DNA of 64,000 nt from Sphingopyxis panaciterrulae (GCF_014199295.1 NZ_JACIJH010000015.1:1-64000), one strand, 5' to 3'; shown: positions 51,568 to 60,425, numbered from the stretch's first letter. A program made the numbers and translations. The notes: generated from the sequence alone by a model not told the origin.

Positions 51568-52576
51568 TCCTCATGACGCGGCGAAGGGCTTTGATGAGCC
51601 GGTCAGGACCCGGAAAATAATCCCATTCGAATGCATGGGGGTAAGGTGTGTCCCATCCGCAGACGCGCTCGATCGGGGCTTCGAGATGATAAAAGCAGCG
51701 TTCCTGGACGAGCGCCGACAACTCACCGCCGAAACCGCCGAAACGCGATGCCTCGTGCAGGATGACGCAGCGTCCGGTCTTCTTCACCGATGCGACGATC
51801 GTATCGATATCGAGCGGGACGATCGAGCGCAGGTCGATGAGTTCGGCATCGATGCCGCTTTCCTCAATAGCCGCGCGTGCGACATGCACCATCGTGCCAT
51901 AGGCGAGGACGGTTGCGGCCTCGCCTTCGCGAACGCGCGCCGCCGTGCCTAGCGGGATTCGATACAATCCTTCCGGGACCTCGGCCGCCGGGTTGCCCTG
52001 CCAGGTCGGAACGGGACGGTCGTGGCGCCCGTCGAAGGGACCATTGTAGAGCCGCTTGGGCTCCAGGAAGATCACGGGATCGTCGTCCTCGATCGCCGAA
52101 ATCAGCAGCCCCTTCGCATCAAAGGGCGTCGAGGGGATCACCGTCTTTAGGCCGGTAATATGGGCGAAGATCGCTTCGGGTGACTGGCTGTGCGTCTGCC
52201 CCCCAAATATGCCGCCGCCGTAGGGAGACCGTACCGTGAGCGGCGCCCAGAACTCTCCAGCCGAGCGGTAGCGCAGGCGAGCCGCCTCGGAAACGAGCTG
52301 GTCGAAGGCGGGAAGTATGTAATCGGCAAACTGAATTTCGGGAACGGGTCGCAATCCATATGCGGCCATTCCGATCGCCGCGGCGACAATGCCGCCTTCC
52401 GAAATGGGAGCGTCGAAGCAGCGTTCGAGACCGAAGCGCGACTGGAGTCCGTCGGTTACCCGAAACACGCCGCCGAAATAGCCGACATCCTGGCCGAAAA
52501 TGAGGACATCGGGATCGTTGGCGAGCTTCTCGGCGAGCGCGCTGTTCAGCGCCTGTAACATTGTCATCGTCGGCAT
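51560..52576 (-). CDS. 2-oxoacid dehydrogenase E1 beta subunit (branched-chain type)
   Basis: 338 residues. FGQDVGYFGGVFRVT (near 27), APISEGGIVAAAIGMA (near 55) and ILHEASRFGGFGGEL (near 275) are typical of BkdA2/PdhB proteins. With the alpha subunit it decarboxylates a 2-oxo acid using TPP. The start is taken at ATG 52576, two nucleotides after the alpha stop; the long frame to 52948 overlaps the alpha gene and is not real in that part. Confidence 0.92.
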   Translation of the reverse strand: MPTMTMLQALNSALAEKLANDPDVLIFGQDVGYFGGVFRVTDGLQSRFGLERCFDAPISEGGIVAAAIGMAAYGLRPVPEIQFADYILPAFDQLVSEAARLRYRSAGEFWAPLTVRSPYGGGIFGGQTHSQSPEAIFAHITGLKTVIPSTPFDAKGLLISAIEDDDPVIFLEPKRLYNGPFDGRHDRPVPTWQGNPAAEVPEGLYRIPLGTAARVREGEAATVLAYGTMVHVARAAIEESGIDAELIDLRSIVPLDIDTIVASVKKTGRCVILHEASRFGGFGGELSALVQERCFYHLEAPIERVCGWDTPYPHAFEWDYFPGPDRLIKALRRVMRND

Positions 52577-52578
52577 GG

Positions 52579-53847
52579 TTAGATCCCAAGCTCGCGCCGC
52601 TGTTCGATCACACGCCAGTCGGGCTCCTTGAAAACGCCCTCGAACATCTCCGAAACGGGGGGCTTCGATACGCCGAGCGTCCCGACCGCTTCGCCTGTCT
52701 TGATTGCGGCGCGCACCTCGACCTCGATCGCATCGGACAGTGCGTCGTGTTTTTCGGCATCCCAGGCGCCCGTGGCATAGAGATGCTGCGTCAATCGATC
52801 CACCGGGTCGCCGAGTGGCCAGAGGGAAGCTTCCTCGACGGGCCGGTAGCGTGTCGGATCGTCGCTCGTCGAATGCCCGTCGGCCCGATAGGTGAAAAGC
52901 TCGATCAGCGTCGGCCCGCAATTGTGGCGCGCGCGTTCGGCGGCCCACGCCGTCGCCGCCCAGACGGCGAGAAAGTCATTGCCATCGACCCGCAGTCCCG
53001 GAATGCCGTAGGCCAGTGCCTTGGCGGCGAAGGTCGTCGTTTCAGCGCCCGCTATCCCCGAAAAGCTGGAAATCGCCCACTGATTGTTGGTGACGCAAAG
53101 GATGACAGGGGCGCGATAGACCGCCGCAAAGGTCAACGCTTCATGGAAGTCGCCCTCGGCGGTCGTTCCTTCGCCGATCATCCCGAGCGCGATCGCTTTT
53201 CCGCGGCGATAGGCCGAGGCCATGGCCCAGCCAACGGCATGGCCGAAGCGGCTTCCGACATTCCCTGACAGCGAGTAGAATCCATAGTCGCGCGCCGAAT
53301 AAAGGATCGGCAGCTGACGGCCCCGCAACGGATCGGCCGCATTCGAGAATATCTGGTTGATCAGCTTATCCAATGGATAGCCTCGCGCCATCAGCCAGCC
53401 GAGCATGCGATAGGTGGGAAAGCACATGTCGTCGGCGCCGAGCACCATGCTTTGGGCGACGGCGATGGCCTCCTCGCCGGTGCATTTCATATAGAAGCTC
53501 GTCTTGCCTTGGCGGTGCGCACGAAACAGGCGATCGTCGAAGGCGCGCGTCCGCATCATTGCCGTCAGTCCGGCGATGAGCGCTTCGCTGTCCAGATACG
53601 GATTCCACGGCCCCACGGCCGCATTCTGGTCGTCCAGGATGCGAATAAGGCCATAGGGGAGGTGGCGAAGGCCGGACTCGTCGGCGTCGATGGACGGCTT
53701 CGCAATCTCACCCGCATCGCTGAACCGCAAGTGCGAAAAGCTGGGAATCTCGCCAGGGCGCGCAACAGGGTTCGGGATGTGGAGGCGCAGGGCCTCGCTG
53801 TTTGATAAGATCGACACGCGATGTGATATATATTGCGCAGAGTGCAA
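52579..53847 (-). CDS. 2-oxoacid dehydrogenase E1 alpha subunit (branched-chain type)
   Basis: 422 residues. The TPP-binding segment runs from GEGTTAEGDFHEALTFAAV to VTNNQWAIS (near 215-250), and the phosphorylation-loop region HSTSDDPTRYRP (near 325) is of the branched-chain type. An N-terminal extension of about 60 residues matches BCKDH E1 alpha. First gene of alpha-beta-E2. Divergent from an Lrp regulator, as in classical bkd operons. No shared operator palindrome lies in the 53848-53948 gap. Confidence 0.92.
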   Translation of the reverse strand: MHSAQYISHRVSILSNSEALRLHIPNPVARPGEIPSFSHLRFSDAGEIAKPSIDADESGLRHLPYGLIRILDDQNAAVGPWNPYLDSEALIAGLTAMMRTRAFDDRLFRAHRQGKTSFYMKCTGEEAIAVAQSMVLGADDMCFPTYRMLGWLMARGYPLDKLINQIFSNAADPLRGRQLPILYSARDYGFYSLSGNVGSRFGHAVGWAMASAYRRGKAIALGMIGEGTTAEGDFHEALTFAAVYRAPVILCVTNNQWAISSFSGIAGAETTTFAAKALAYGIPGLRVDGNDFLAVWAATAWAAERARHNCGPTLIELFTYRADGHSTSDDPTRYRPVEEASLWPLGDPVDRLTQHLYATGAWDAEKHDALSDAIEVEVRAAIKTGEAVGTLGVSKPPVSEMFEGVFKEPDWRVIEQRRELGI

Positions 53848-53948
53848 TCGCTTTGCAAGATTGCCTCGATATGGGCGAAGTATTAAAATTTCATCCTAAT
53901 AATTATTCCATTTCGAGTTTATAGTTCCAACAGATGCAAGGGGCGGCG

Positions 53949-54413
53949 ATGACGGCAAAAATTGACGCGTTCGATCGAAAGATCCTGAAGTGCCTGCAGA
54001 CCGAACCCCAACTGTCGATGGTCGACCTCGCCGAACGGGTCGGCCTTTCGCACACTCCTTGCTGGCGGCGATTGCGGCGTATGGAGAATGCCGGCCTGAT
54101 CATGGGGCGGCCGGTAATCCTTAATCCCGTCGCGCTCGGTTATCCGGTCAATGTTTTTGCGAACATCAAGATACGCAATCATGATGAGGCGATCCTCGAA
54201 CAGTTCGAGGATGTGGTCCGTGGCCACGCCGAAATCGTTGAATGTTTCTCGATGAGCGGCGACAGCGACTATGTTCTCCGCATCGTCGCGCGAAGCATTG
54301 AAGATTACGAGCGCTTCCTGAAAAAGGTCCTTCTGCACCTCCCCGGCGTGGGCTCGATCAACTCGAGCTTTTCGCTGAAGCAGGTGAAGATGACGACGGC
54401 GATCCCGATCTGA
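53949..54413 (+). CDS. Lrp/AsnC-family regulator (BkdR-like)
   Basis: 154 residues. An N-terminal helix-turn-helix (DRKILKCLQTEPQLSMVDLAE then VGLSHTPCWRRLRRM, residues about 8-45) is followed by an AsnC ligand domain (MSGDSDYVLRIVARSIEDYE near 108). Its position opposite the 2-oxoacid dehydrogenase operon matches BkdR, which responds to branched-chain amino or oxo acids. ATG 53949 with GGGGCGG upstream is preferred to GTG/ATG at 53934. Confidence 0.88.
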   Translation: MTAKIDAFDRKILKCLQTEPQLSMVDLAERVGLSHTPCWRRLRRMENAGLIMGRPVILNPVALGYPVNVFANIKIRNHDEAILEQFEDVVRGHAEIVECFSMSGDSDYVLRIVARSIEDYERFLKKVLLHLPGVGSINSSFSLKQVKMTTAIPI

Positions 54414-54424
54414 TTCCCGCAGGG

Positions 54425-55807
54425 TCAAGCTCGGGGTGGAGCAGGGGCGATCGGATTGCCTGCCGGCTGCGCGTGCAGGCGTTGCTGTGCAGCGATATAG
54501 GAATCGCGCCCCCACCAGGCAACGGCAATCGCCAGCAGCGCGACCGGCACCGTCGTGCAGATGATCGAATATGGCAGCGCGTTGTCGTCGTGGAACACAT
54601 AATCGGTAAACAGCGCGACCGCCGTGGGCCCGACCGCCCAGCCGAGAAGGGTGGTGACGAGCAGGATCATCGTCACCGCTTGCCCGCGCATGCGGTTGGG
54701 AACGACGTCCTGCGTCACCAGCGGCAGCGTGCCGATCGCGGTGACATGGGCGATCATCTGCAGGCCGAGGAAGAAGAACGCCAAGTAGACGTTCGTCATC
54801 AGCGGCCAAAGAATGACGCAGGGGATGAATAGCGCCTCGCCAACGAATAGTGGCGCGAGCCGCGCGTCAGGGCGTCCTTGCTTGTGCCAGCGGTCCCCCA
54901 GATAACCGCACAGGAGAAAGCCGATCGTCGATGCAACAATCAATTGTATTCCGACGATCAGCCCGATGGTCTCCATCGGCAAGCCGTGCATGCGCTGGAA
55001 CACCGAGGGAATCCAGGGAACGAGAGCATTGCCAACAAAGGCGATCGCGACTTGAGAGATCAGCACGCAGGTGAAGGCGCGTCGTTCCGATAGGATATGC
55101 TTCCAGAAGTCGGCGGACGTGCGCTTGGAATCAACGGCAGCGGAAACGTCGGGCTGGTCGTCGCGGCGGACCGGTTCACTCACGCCGAACATCAAAAGCG
55201 CGGTGATCAATCCCGGCGCACCGACGAATATAAATGCCGCCTGCCACGGAACGAAACTGCCCAGTAAGGGTAGGACGACGCTGGATTGCCCGCTCATCGA
55301 TCCGACGACCGCTCCGCCGATCATCAGCGACAGGCCTGTTCCAAGCGCATGCGACGTCATGTAAATGGCGATCGCCCGGCCGCGGATTGCGGGTTCGACA
55401 TAATCGGCAATCATCGAATAGGCAGCTGGCGCGAGGATGGCTTCGCCGACTCCGACGCCCATCCGCGCGATCACCAACTGGGCATAGGTGGTCGTATAGC
55501 CCGACCAGATCGTCATGACCGACCAGAAGAGGATCCCGACGATGATCAGATTTCGGCGATTGCTGCGGTCCACCAGCCGCCCGAACAGCGGGCCGGCAAT
55601 CGCATAGATCACGGCAAAAGCAGCCCCTTGAAACAGGCTGACCTGAGTATCGCTGATCTGGAACGCGTCGCGGATCGGCTTGACCAGCAGGGCAGGGAAC
55701 TGCTGGTCGAGGCGCGAATGGAGCGTCACGATCATCAGGATGGCGATGACCACCATCGCGTGCGACCGTCGGGGATAGGATTGCTCGGAAAGCGTCTCGG
55801 TCGTCAT
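54425..55807 (-). CDS. MFS transporter, Spinster-like (second copy)
   Basis: 460 residues with 12 membrane helices; GPLFGRLVDRSNRRNLIIVG (near 75) and SMIADYVEPAIRGRAIAIY (near 135) mirror the 16383-17795 transporter along the whole length. Ends tail-to-tail with the Lrp gene. Operator site 18 lies about 95 nt upstream, so it looks like the rightmost member of the catabolic regulon. Confidence 0.87.
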   Translation of the reverse strand: MTTETLSEQSYPRRSHAMVVIAILMIVTLHSRLDQQFPALLVKPIRDAFQISDTQVSLFQGAAFAVIYAIAGPLFGRLVDRSNRRNLIIVGILFWSVMTIWSGYTTTYAQLVIARMGVGVGEAILAPAAYSMIADYVEPAIRGRAIAIYMTSHALGTGLSLMIGGAVVGSMSGQSSVVLPLLGSFVPWQAAFIFVGAPGLITALLMFGVSEPVRRDDQPDVSAAVDSKRTSADFWKHILSERRAFTCVLISQVAIAFVGNALVPWIPSVFQRMHGLPMETIGLIVGIQLIVASTIGFLLCGYLGDRWHKQGRPDARLAPLFVGEALFIPCVILWPLMTNVYLAFFFLGLQMIAHVTAIGTLPLVTQDVVPNRMRGQAVTMILLVTTLLGWAVGPTAVALFTDYVFHDDNALPYSIICTTVPVALLAIAVAWWGRDSYIAAQQRLHAQPAGNPIAPAPPRA

Positions 55808-55902
55808 TCAGGGCTGCTCCCACTCATTGCTGACGACCCGGTTCGCGCTATCACGCTGCGGCCTCTTTCTCGGTGCCATCGACGTTGCATTGCGAGTTCA
55901 AC

Positions 55903-55916
55903 TTGACATATGTCAA
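55903..55916. promoter_or_regulatory. Operator site 18 (TTGACATATGTCAA)
   Basis: Perfect palindrome, identical to site 7 (extended CTTGACATATGTCAAG at 55902-55917). It lies between the MFS gene (55807, minus) and the small ORF at 55930 (plus). It is the rightmost copy found. Confidence 0.72.
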
Positions 55917-55929
55917 GTGAATAGCGGCG

Positions 55930-56226
55930 ATGGTTGGGCCTGCGCGCGAGATTGCGGCTCGTGACGAGATTTCAAAAGTTGCGGCAAGGCATAGTTGCAC
56001 CTTCGCCGAATTCCTGCGGTCGCTCGACGAGGCAAGCCGGTCCCGGCCGCCCAAGGGGCCGGCCGATATAGAGCAGACATACCGGGTTGCCGCCAAGCGT
56101 CTCCGGAACGCCGGAGCCAACATAACCGTTCGCGAAATGCGGCGGCTGGTTCAGCATCTTCGGGACTTTATGTCCGAGGAGCTTCCGGATCTCCTCAAGG
56201 CGGAAGGTGCGGCTCCTCCGGACTGA
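55930..56226 (+). CDS. Small hypothetical protein, 98 aa
   Basis: 98 residues, charged and mostly helical by composition, with no family recognised. It starts 13 nt after operator site 18 and ends 20 nt before the first possible start of the frameshifted nuclease-like gene, so the two may be one unit. No strong ribosome site is visible. Could be a partner protein or regulator of the following gene. Confidence 0.5.
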   Translation: MVGPAREIAARDEISKVAARHSCTFAEFLRSLDEASRSRPPKGPADIEQTYRVAAKRLRNAGANITVREMRRLVQHLRDFMSEELPDLLKAEGAAPPD

Positions 56227-56273
56227 CCCGACATCCACTGGCGCTGATGGTCGGAACCGCGTATCGCCGAGGG

Positions 56274-57795
56274 ATGGGACGATTTGCGGGCCGGTCGGCG
56301 GAAAAGAGGTTCAGCACGCTCTGTTCGGATCAGGGGGTTACCTGCAACGAACCGGGCGAAGACGATCATGGGTGGGACCATATCGTCGAATTCCCCCCAC
56401 CGGCCGGTCGCGGGCATCTCGGCGGACATGCAGCGGCCGCTCCCGGCGATCTTCGTACAGACCAAGAGTCACAAGGTGGAGGGGCTGCGCGTCACCATGA
56501 AATTGAGCAATGCGCTCAAGCTCGCGCGCTCGCCTTCGCCTTGCTTCGCATTGCTCCTGACGAAAGGGAGCGATGGCTGCGACGCCTGGTACGGGGTCCA
56601 TTTCTGGGATGAGCTCATGGCGCGCGTGCTCAAGCGTGCTCGCGAGGCAACGCGCAACGGGACGCCCGAGGGGCGTTTCAACAAGCTCAGCTTCAGCTTC
56701 ACGATGTCCGAAGCGGACCGTCATGACGCGGATGGATTGCTGGACTGGATGGCGGACCAGGTCAGGTCGGCCGGCCCCCACTATGCGACCGCGAAACAGG
56801 AGCTGCACGGTGGCCCGGATATCGTCGGAACCCTGAGCATCGGCCCCTCGGTGTCGATCGAGCAATTGATCGACCACCAGCTCGGATTGACCCCCTCGAT
56901 ACCGCTCGCCTCGATCAGGCTCAGCTTGCGTCGTTTCGGTATCGATCTCCCGTTCCCGTTTCCTGTCCCTGAAGGTCCCGCGAATTTCGCCAGCATGCAG
57001 GCCCTGCCTTCGGCGGTGTGCGACATCAGGTTGCGCGGTCCCGATGGCATCTGGATCGACCTGGCTGGCGAGGTCATCGCCCCGGGCCTTCCGAATATTC
57101 CCGAGGACAAGCAGAAGATCCGCATTCGCGCACCCTTCTTCGACATCATCTGGCCGCTGAGCGGCGAGCCGCAGTTCAAGGCGCATTTCGATACTGCGGC
57201 GCGCCATTCGCCGATCGACCTCGAGAGGATGCTGCGCTTCCTGAGCTGGACCGGGCAGGGCGAGATCGATCTCAGGGTTTCGATCGGCGATCGGCCGATC
57301 CTCGGCGCGATTTCCCATCTCGATGCGCTTGAAGGCCAGCCAATGTATGCCGCACTAGCGGAACATGCGACGGCACTCGCGACCTTGTCGGCGCATCACA
57401 AGACCAATGTGCCCCGGATATCCATGGAAGATGTGATGGACAGCGAGGAGGCCGACCAGCTCCTGGCGTTTCTGTCCATGTCCGACCTCGGGATGAAGGT
57501 CGAGCCCGCCGGCGATGGGCAATGGCACGATATCGATCATGCCATTGCCTCGGGAGCGGGCCTCTACGGCGAATGGACATTCGCGGCGATCCAGCGCCTT
57601 CCCGTGACCAGCCAGAAGCGCGAGGGAGCGGAAGTCCACATCCGATTCGGAAAACCGGTCCTCCTGGAGCGTTACGCCTTCCCCCAGGACGACGAGGCTG
57701 CGCTCGAACGTTTGCAGGCGGATTTTCGCCGTCACATAGCGAAGCGCGGGATTTTGGGTCTGGAGTATCTTAGCTCTCAGCTCGTTATGCCCTGA
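56274..57795 (+). pseudogene. PD-(D/E)XK-like (DUF4365-like) protein, frameshifted
   Basis: Two frames together read as one protein. The first, from ATG 56274 (or 56247), gives AEKRFSTLCSDQG then DDHGWDHIVEFPPP. The second, entered near 56391-56410, gives GISADMQRPLPAIFVQTKS and runs to 57795 (about 505 residues in all). D..E...QxK spacing around DHGWDHIVEF and IFVQTKS resembles the restriction-endonuclease fold of DUF4365/Mrr-like proteins. The rest (about 400 residues) is unknown. The break lies by a run of six C (56393-56398) and needs one nucleotide skipped. A sequencing error, true decay or programmed slippage are all possible. Confidence 0.6.
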
Positions 57796-57927
57796 GCGAG
57801 ATTCTCCTAGATTTATCGGCGGTCACGTGCGCTTTCGGCTCGATGCCCGCCAAGCATCGCCGGGCCGAATCGAAAGACAAGAGTCCGATCTCAAGATAGC
57901 CTGATTTTGGGATATATCTTCTGAATT

Positions 57928-57944
57928 CCAGGGCCTTTCCCTGG
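57928..57944. promoter_or_regulatory. Inverted repeat upstream of the xre-res pair
   Basis: CCAGGG and CCCTGG flank CCTTT (57928-57944), about 90 nt before the Xre antitoxin start. An AT-rich GATATATC palindrome at 57911-57918 lies just upstream. Such repeats are reasonable autoregulatory sites for an Xre antitoxin; nothing proves it. The rest of 57796-58033 holds no gene I can support. Confidence 0.3.
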
Positions 57945-58033
57945 GGCTCCCGCGCGGTGCTGCGGCCGGACCATCTTGCAATGGTGCTGGATATGTCCCA
58001 TATAATGCCCCTGAATTGGACGGAGAATGGGAC

Positions 58034-58486
58034 ATGGTCGCACAGGCAATCGGAGGTGGGAAAGCAGCCGCGGCACCGGCGCGGCGCGCGGGGGTGCGTC
58101 GTTCGGCCAAGTCGGGCGCCTTTCAGACGACCGGCTTCATGACCCATTTCATCGATCCCAAGGGCAATGTCGACTTCGATCAGGTCGTGGACGCCTATCG
58201 GCTGACCAAGGGTCAGCTTGCCGACACCGTCGGGCTCGCCGCTGCGACGATCAGCAAGGCCGGGCGCCGCGACGGGCCGCGCGCGCAGACGCGGGTGCGT
58301 GAGATGCTCGAGATCCTCGAGCGCGTCCGCGAATGGGCCGGGAGTGATACGCAGGCGCTGGCCTGGTATCGCGCTGAGCCGATCCCGGCGCTCGACGGCC
58401 GTACCGCCGAGGCGCTTGTGAAATCGGGGGAGGCGGGCGCCGTGCGCGACTATCTCGATCATCTGGCGCTCGGCGGCTTTGCTTGA
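58034..58486 (+). CDS. Xre/MbcA/ParS-type antitoxin (DUF2384)
   Basis: 150 residues: a helix-turn-helix-like segment (AYRLTKGQLADTVGLAAATISK, near 55-77) followed by the C-terminal toxin-binding region (WAGSDTQALAWYRAEPIPALDGRTAEALV, near 105-135) typical of antitoxins of RES toxins. ATG 58034 has GGAG 8-9 nt upstream; a TTG at 58016 is the alternative. The stop overlaps the toxin start (TTGA), the standard arrangement of Res-Xre operons. Confidence 0.85.
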   Translation: MVAQAIGGGKAAAAPARRAGVRRSAKSGAFQTTGFMTHFIDPKGNVDFDQVVDAYRLTKGQLADTVGLAAATISKAGRRDGPRAQTRVREMLEILERVREWAGSDTQALAWYRAEPIPALDGRTAEALVKSGEAGAVRDYLDHLALGGFA

Positions 58487-59001
58487 GATTTACCGGCCGC
58501 TGCTTTCGCGGGCATGACCCGCGCTGGTCCTTCTCGCCCTTGTCGGGCGAGGGGGCGGCGAAAACCGGCGGGCGCTTCAACCGCAAGGGGGAAGCCGCGC
58601 TCTATATGTCGCTCGACGTGATGACCGCGATCGGAGAATGCACGCAGGGGTTTGCCAATCGGCTGAGCCCGCTCACCATGGTCGAATATGATGTCGACTG
58701 CGAGCCGGTGGCGGATTTGCGGACCGAGGAGGCGCGGGCGGTGCTCGGCGTCTCGCTCGACGAGATGGCGTGCGGCTGGCTGGTCTACCTGCGGGCGGGG
58801 ACCGAGGCGCCTTCCTGGCTGCTTGCTGATCGGCTGCGCGGCGAGGGTTTTGTCGGAATGCTCGCGCCGAGCTTCGCTCATAGTGCGGGCGCAGGGAACG
58901 ATAATCTCATCCTGTGGCAGTGGGGAGCCCGCTTGCCGGCGCGAGTGGCGGTCCATGATCCTGAGGGACGGTTGCCGAAAAATCAGCGTAGTTGGGAATA
59001 G
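58483..59001 (+). CDS. RES-domain toxin (NAD+-degrading)
   Basis: 172 residues. RES-family features: FRGHDPRWSFSPLSGEGAA then GGRFNRKGEAALYMSLD (residues about 8-46) with the conserved Arg, and SFAHSAGAGNDNLILWQW near the C-terminus. Known RES toxins (MbcT, Res) deplete NAD+ and stop growth. Starts with TTG overlapping the antitoxin stop, so translation is coupled. Likely stabilises this part of the island or acts in stress or phage response. Confidence 0.87.
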   Translation: MRFTGRCFRGHDPRWSFSPLSGEGAAKTGGRFNRKGEAALYMSLDVMTAIGECTQGFANRLSPLTMVEYDVDCEPVADLRTEEARAVLGVSLDEMACGWLVYLRAGTEAPSWLLADRLRGEGFVGMLAPSFAHSAGAGNDNLILWQWGARLPARVAVHDPEGRLPKNQRSWE

Positions 59002-59481
59002 CGAAGAGTGGGCTTGCGGTCATCCAGTCCTCGGTGTGCCAGGTGCGCACGACCTGTCCGCCCTCGAACTCGTGGATATCGACCGCCTGGATACGCATCG
59101 TACGTCCGGTTGCTGGCGGGCCGAGCCAGGCGGCCTTTTGCGTGCCGGTGATCGTCGAGCGGACGACAACCTTGTTGCTGTCGCGGATCACATCCTCGAC
59201 CCGGATGTCGAAGTCGGGAAAGGCCGTACGCAGTTTGACGAGCGTCTGCTTCGCCGCCTCGGGTCCCGGCGGAGCCGTGGGCGGCGAGGGGATATCGACC
59301 CAAGTCGGCGCAAGCAGCCGGTCGAGCAGCTCGGGGTGGCCCTGCGCGAACGCATCTACCAGAGCAGCACGGCGCGTGCCGGGGCGGCGGGCACCGCCGG
59401 GGGCGTTTCGACCTGCGCGTGCGCGGGGAGAGGAGCAGCCGTCAGCAGCGCCGCGGCGATCAGGAGGGGCAGGGTTTTCAT
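58907..59481 (-). pseudogene. SnoaL-like exported protein, frameshifted
   Basis: ATG 59481 opens a frame with a clean signal peptide (MKTLPLLIAAALLTAAPLPA, then HAQ), but this frame stops within about 40 codons. The SnoaL/nuclear-transport-factor-2-like domain (LVDAFAQGHPELLDRLLAP ... GGQVVRTWHTEDWMTA) continues in another frame to 58907. The total of 575 nt is one base short of a multiple of three. Either one base was lost near 59340-59370 or this is a sequence error. The end overlaps the RES toxin gene on the other strand. Confidence 0.6.
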
Positions 59482-59849
59482 GACCATACCCCCTCAGCTC
59501 TGCGGCAGCGCGCGATGACGCCGATCTGCTGCAGGACCGAATAGAGGTTGGCGACGCCCTAATGCTCGCGGATCGTCCCATCGACGACACGCATTGCGTC
59601 GACCGTCTCGAAGCTCACCTTGGTGCCGGTCCCGGCGATGCCGAGGAAGTCGCCCTGGTGCGTGCCGCAATAAGTCTTGTACGTCGTCACGACGTCACCA
59701 TCGACGCGCTGCCAGTGGATATCGGGGGTGAAATCGTCAATAGCTTTCTCGGCCGTGAGTGGACGCTTGACGCTATTCGCGAGCAACTGATGCAGGATTG
59801 AAGCCTGCAGCTCAACGGAAATCGGCGGAGATGGCAGGAAAGGTTTCAC
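59478..59849 (-). pseudogene. SnoaL-like ester cyclase, interrupted by an in-frame TAG
   Basis: The frame from GTG 59849 reads a SnoaL-type domain (YCGTHQGDFLGIAGTGTKVS near 60-80) up to DGTIREH, then TAG (59559-59561), and goes on in frame as GVANLYSVLQQIGVI to a TGA at 59478-59480 that overlaps the ATG of the next gene. In this family the position after EH is normally Trp (TGG), so a single G-to-A change explains the stop. The N-terminal half also looks short. Two adjacent broken SnoaL genes suggest a decaying operon. Confidence 0.6.
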
Positions 59850-59976
59850 TTTTCTTCCTTCCGTCTGCGAAAGCTACCTGTCCGCTAACGGGCCCGCCCG
59901 GCGGAGCAAGGCCGTTGTTTTTTGCAGCTTGCGCAGCTTGTGCTAGGCTTCGTCAAACATAATCGGAGTCGCAAGG

Positions 59977-60270
59977 ATGGGAGCAAAGGCCGACCACGAT
60001 CTTTTGGGTCAGGCGATGGCAGCGGAACGTCAATATGGTGATCGCGCGCCCGAGTTCATTACGAAGAAGGCGCAGGCGCTTCGCAAAGACGGCGAATATT
60101 CCGAGGCCGACTTCTGGACGCAAGTCGCTGGCTGTTTGACGGACTTGCACGCGATCAAATTCGCGGGCGGAGGCAAGGCGGCCGCTGAGGCAGCAGAACA
60201 TCGCGACCTGCAAAACCGCCGGCCGGTGCTCCGGACGACCAACAGCCCGGCGTCAAACCCGGACCGCTGA
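59977..60270 (+). CDS. Small hypothetical protein (DUF6961-like)
   Basis: 97 residues. AERQYGDRAPEFITKKAQAL (near 16-35) followed by DFWTQVAGCLTDLHAIKF resembles short sphingomonad proteins built around a GDRAPxFI motif and an FWxxVA helix; the function is unknown. GGAG lies 8 nt upstream of ATG 59977. The last 30 residues are low-complexity and may not be conserved. Confidence 0.55.
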   Translation: MGAKADHDLLGQAMAAERQYGDRAPEFITKKAQALRKDGEYSEADFWTQVAGCLTDLHAIKFAGGGKAAAEAAEHRDLQNRRPVLRTTNSPASNPDR

Positions 60271-60305
60271 CAGCAGGGATCGGTTGATCACGCGGCGACG
60301 ATATC

Positions 60306-60425
60306 ATGATCTTCAATGCCAATGGCGCGCGGGAAGTCAGGCCCGATCCGATCGCTGCGCGGCTCGATTTCGTCAACGTCTCGCGGCGGAACGGCCCGCC
60401 GCGGCGCGTCAGTCGCGAGCATTGA
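60306..60425 (+). CDS. Possible short ORF or gene remnant, 39 aa
   Basis: A 39-codon frame with natural-looking codon use (PIAARLDFVNVSRRNGPPRR near the end). No ribosome site and no family recognised. The remainder of 60271-60520 contains nothing else I can support. Confidence 0.2.
   Translation: MIFNANGAREVRPDPIAARLDFVNVSRRNGPPRRVSREH

Noticed and set aside
14595-55916. Reading the recurrent palindromes as terminators, insertion-sequence ends or CRISPR repeats
   Set aside because: They are only 14-16 bp, lack loops and T runs, are spaced irregularly over 50 kb, and lie upstream of starts and not after stops. No spacer array exists.
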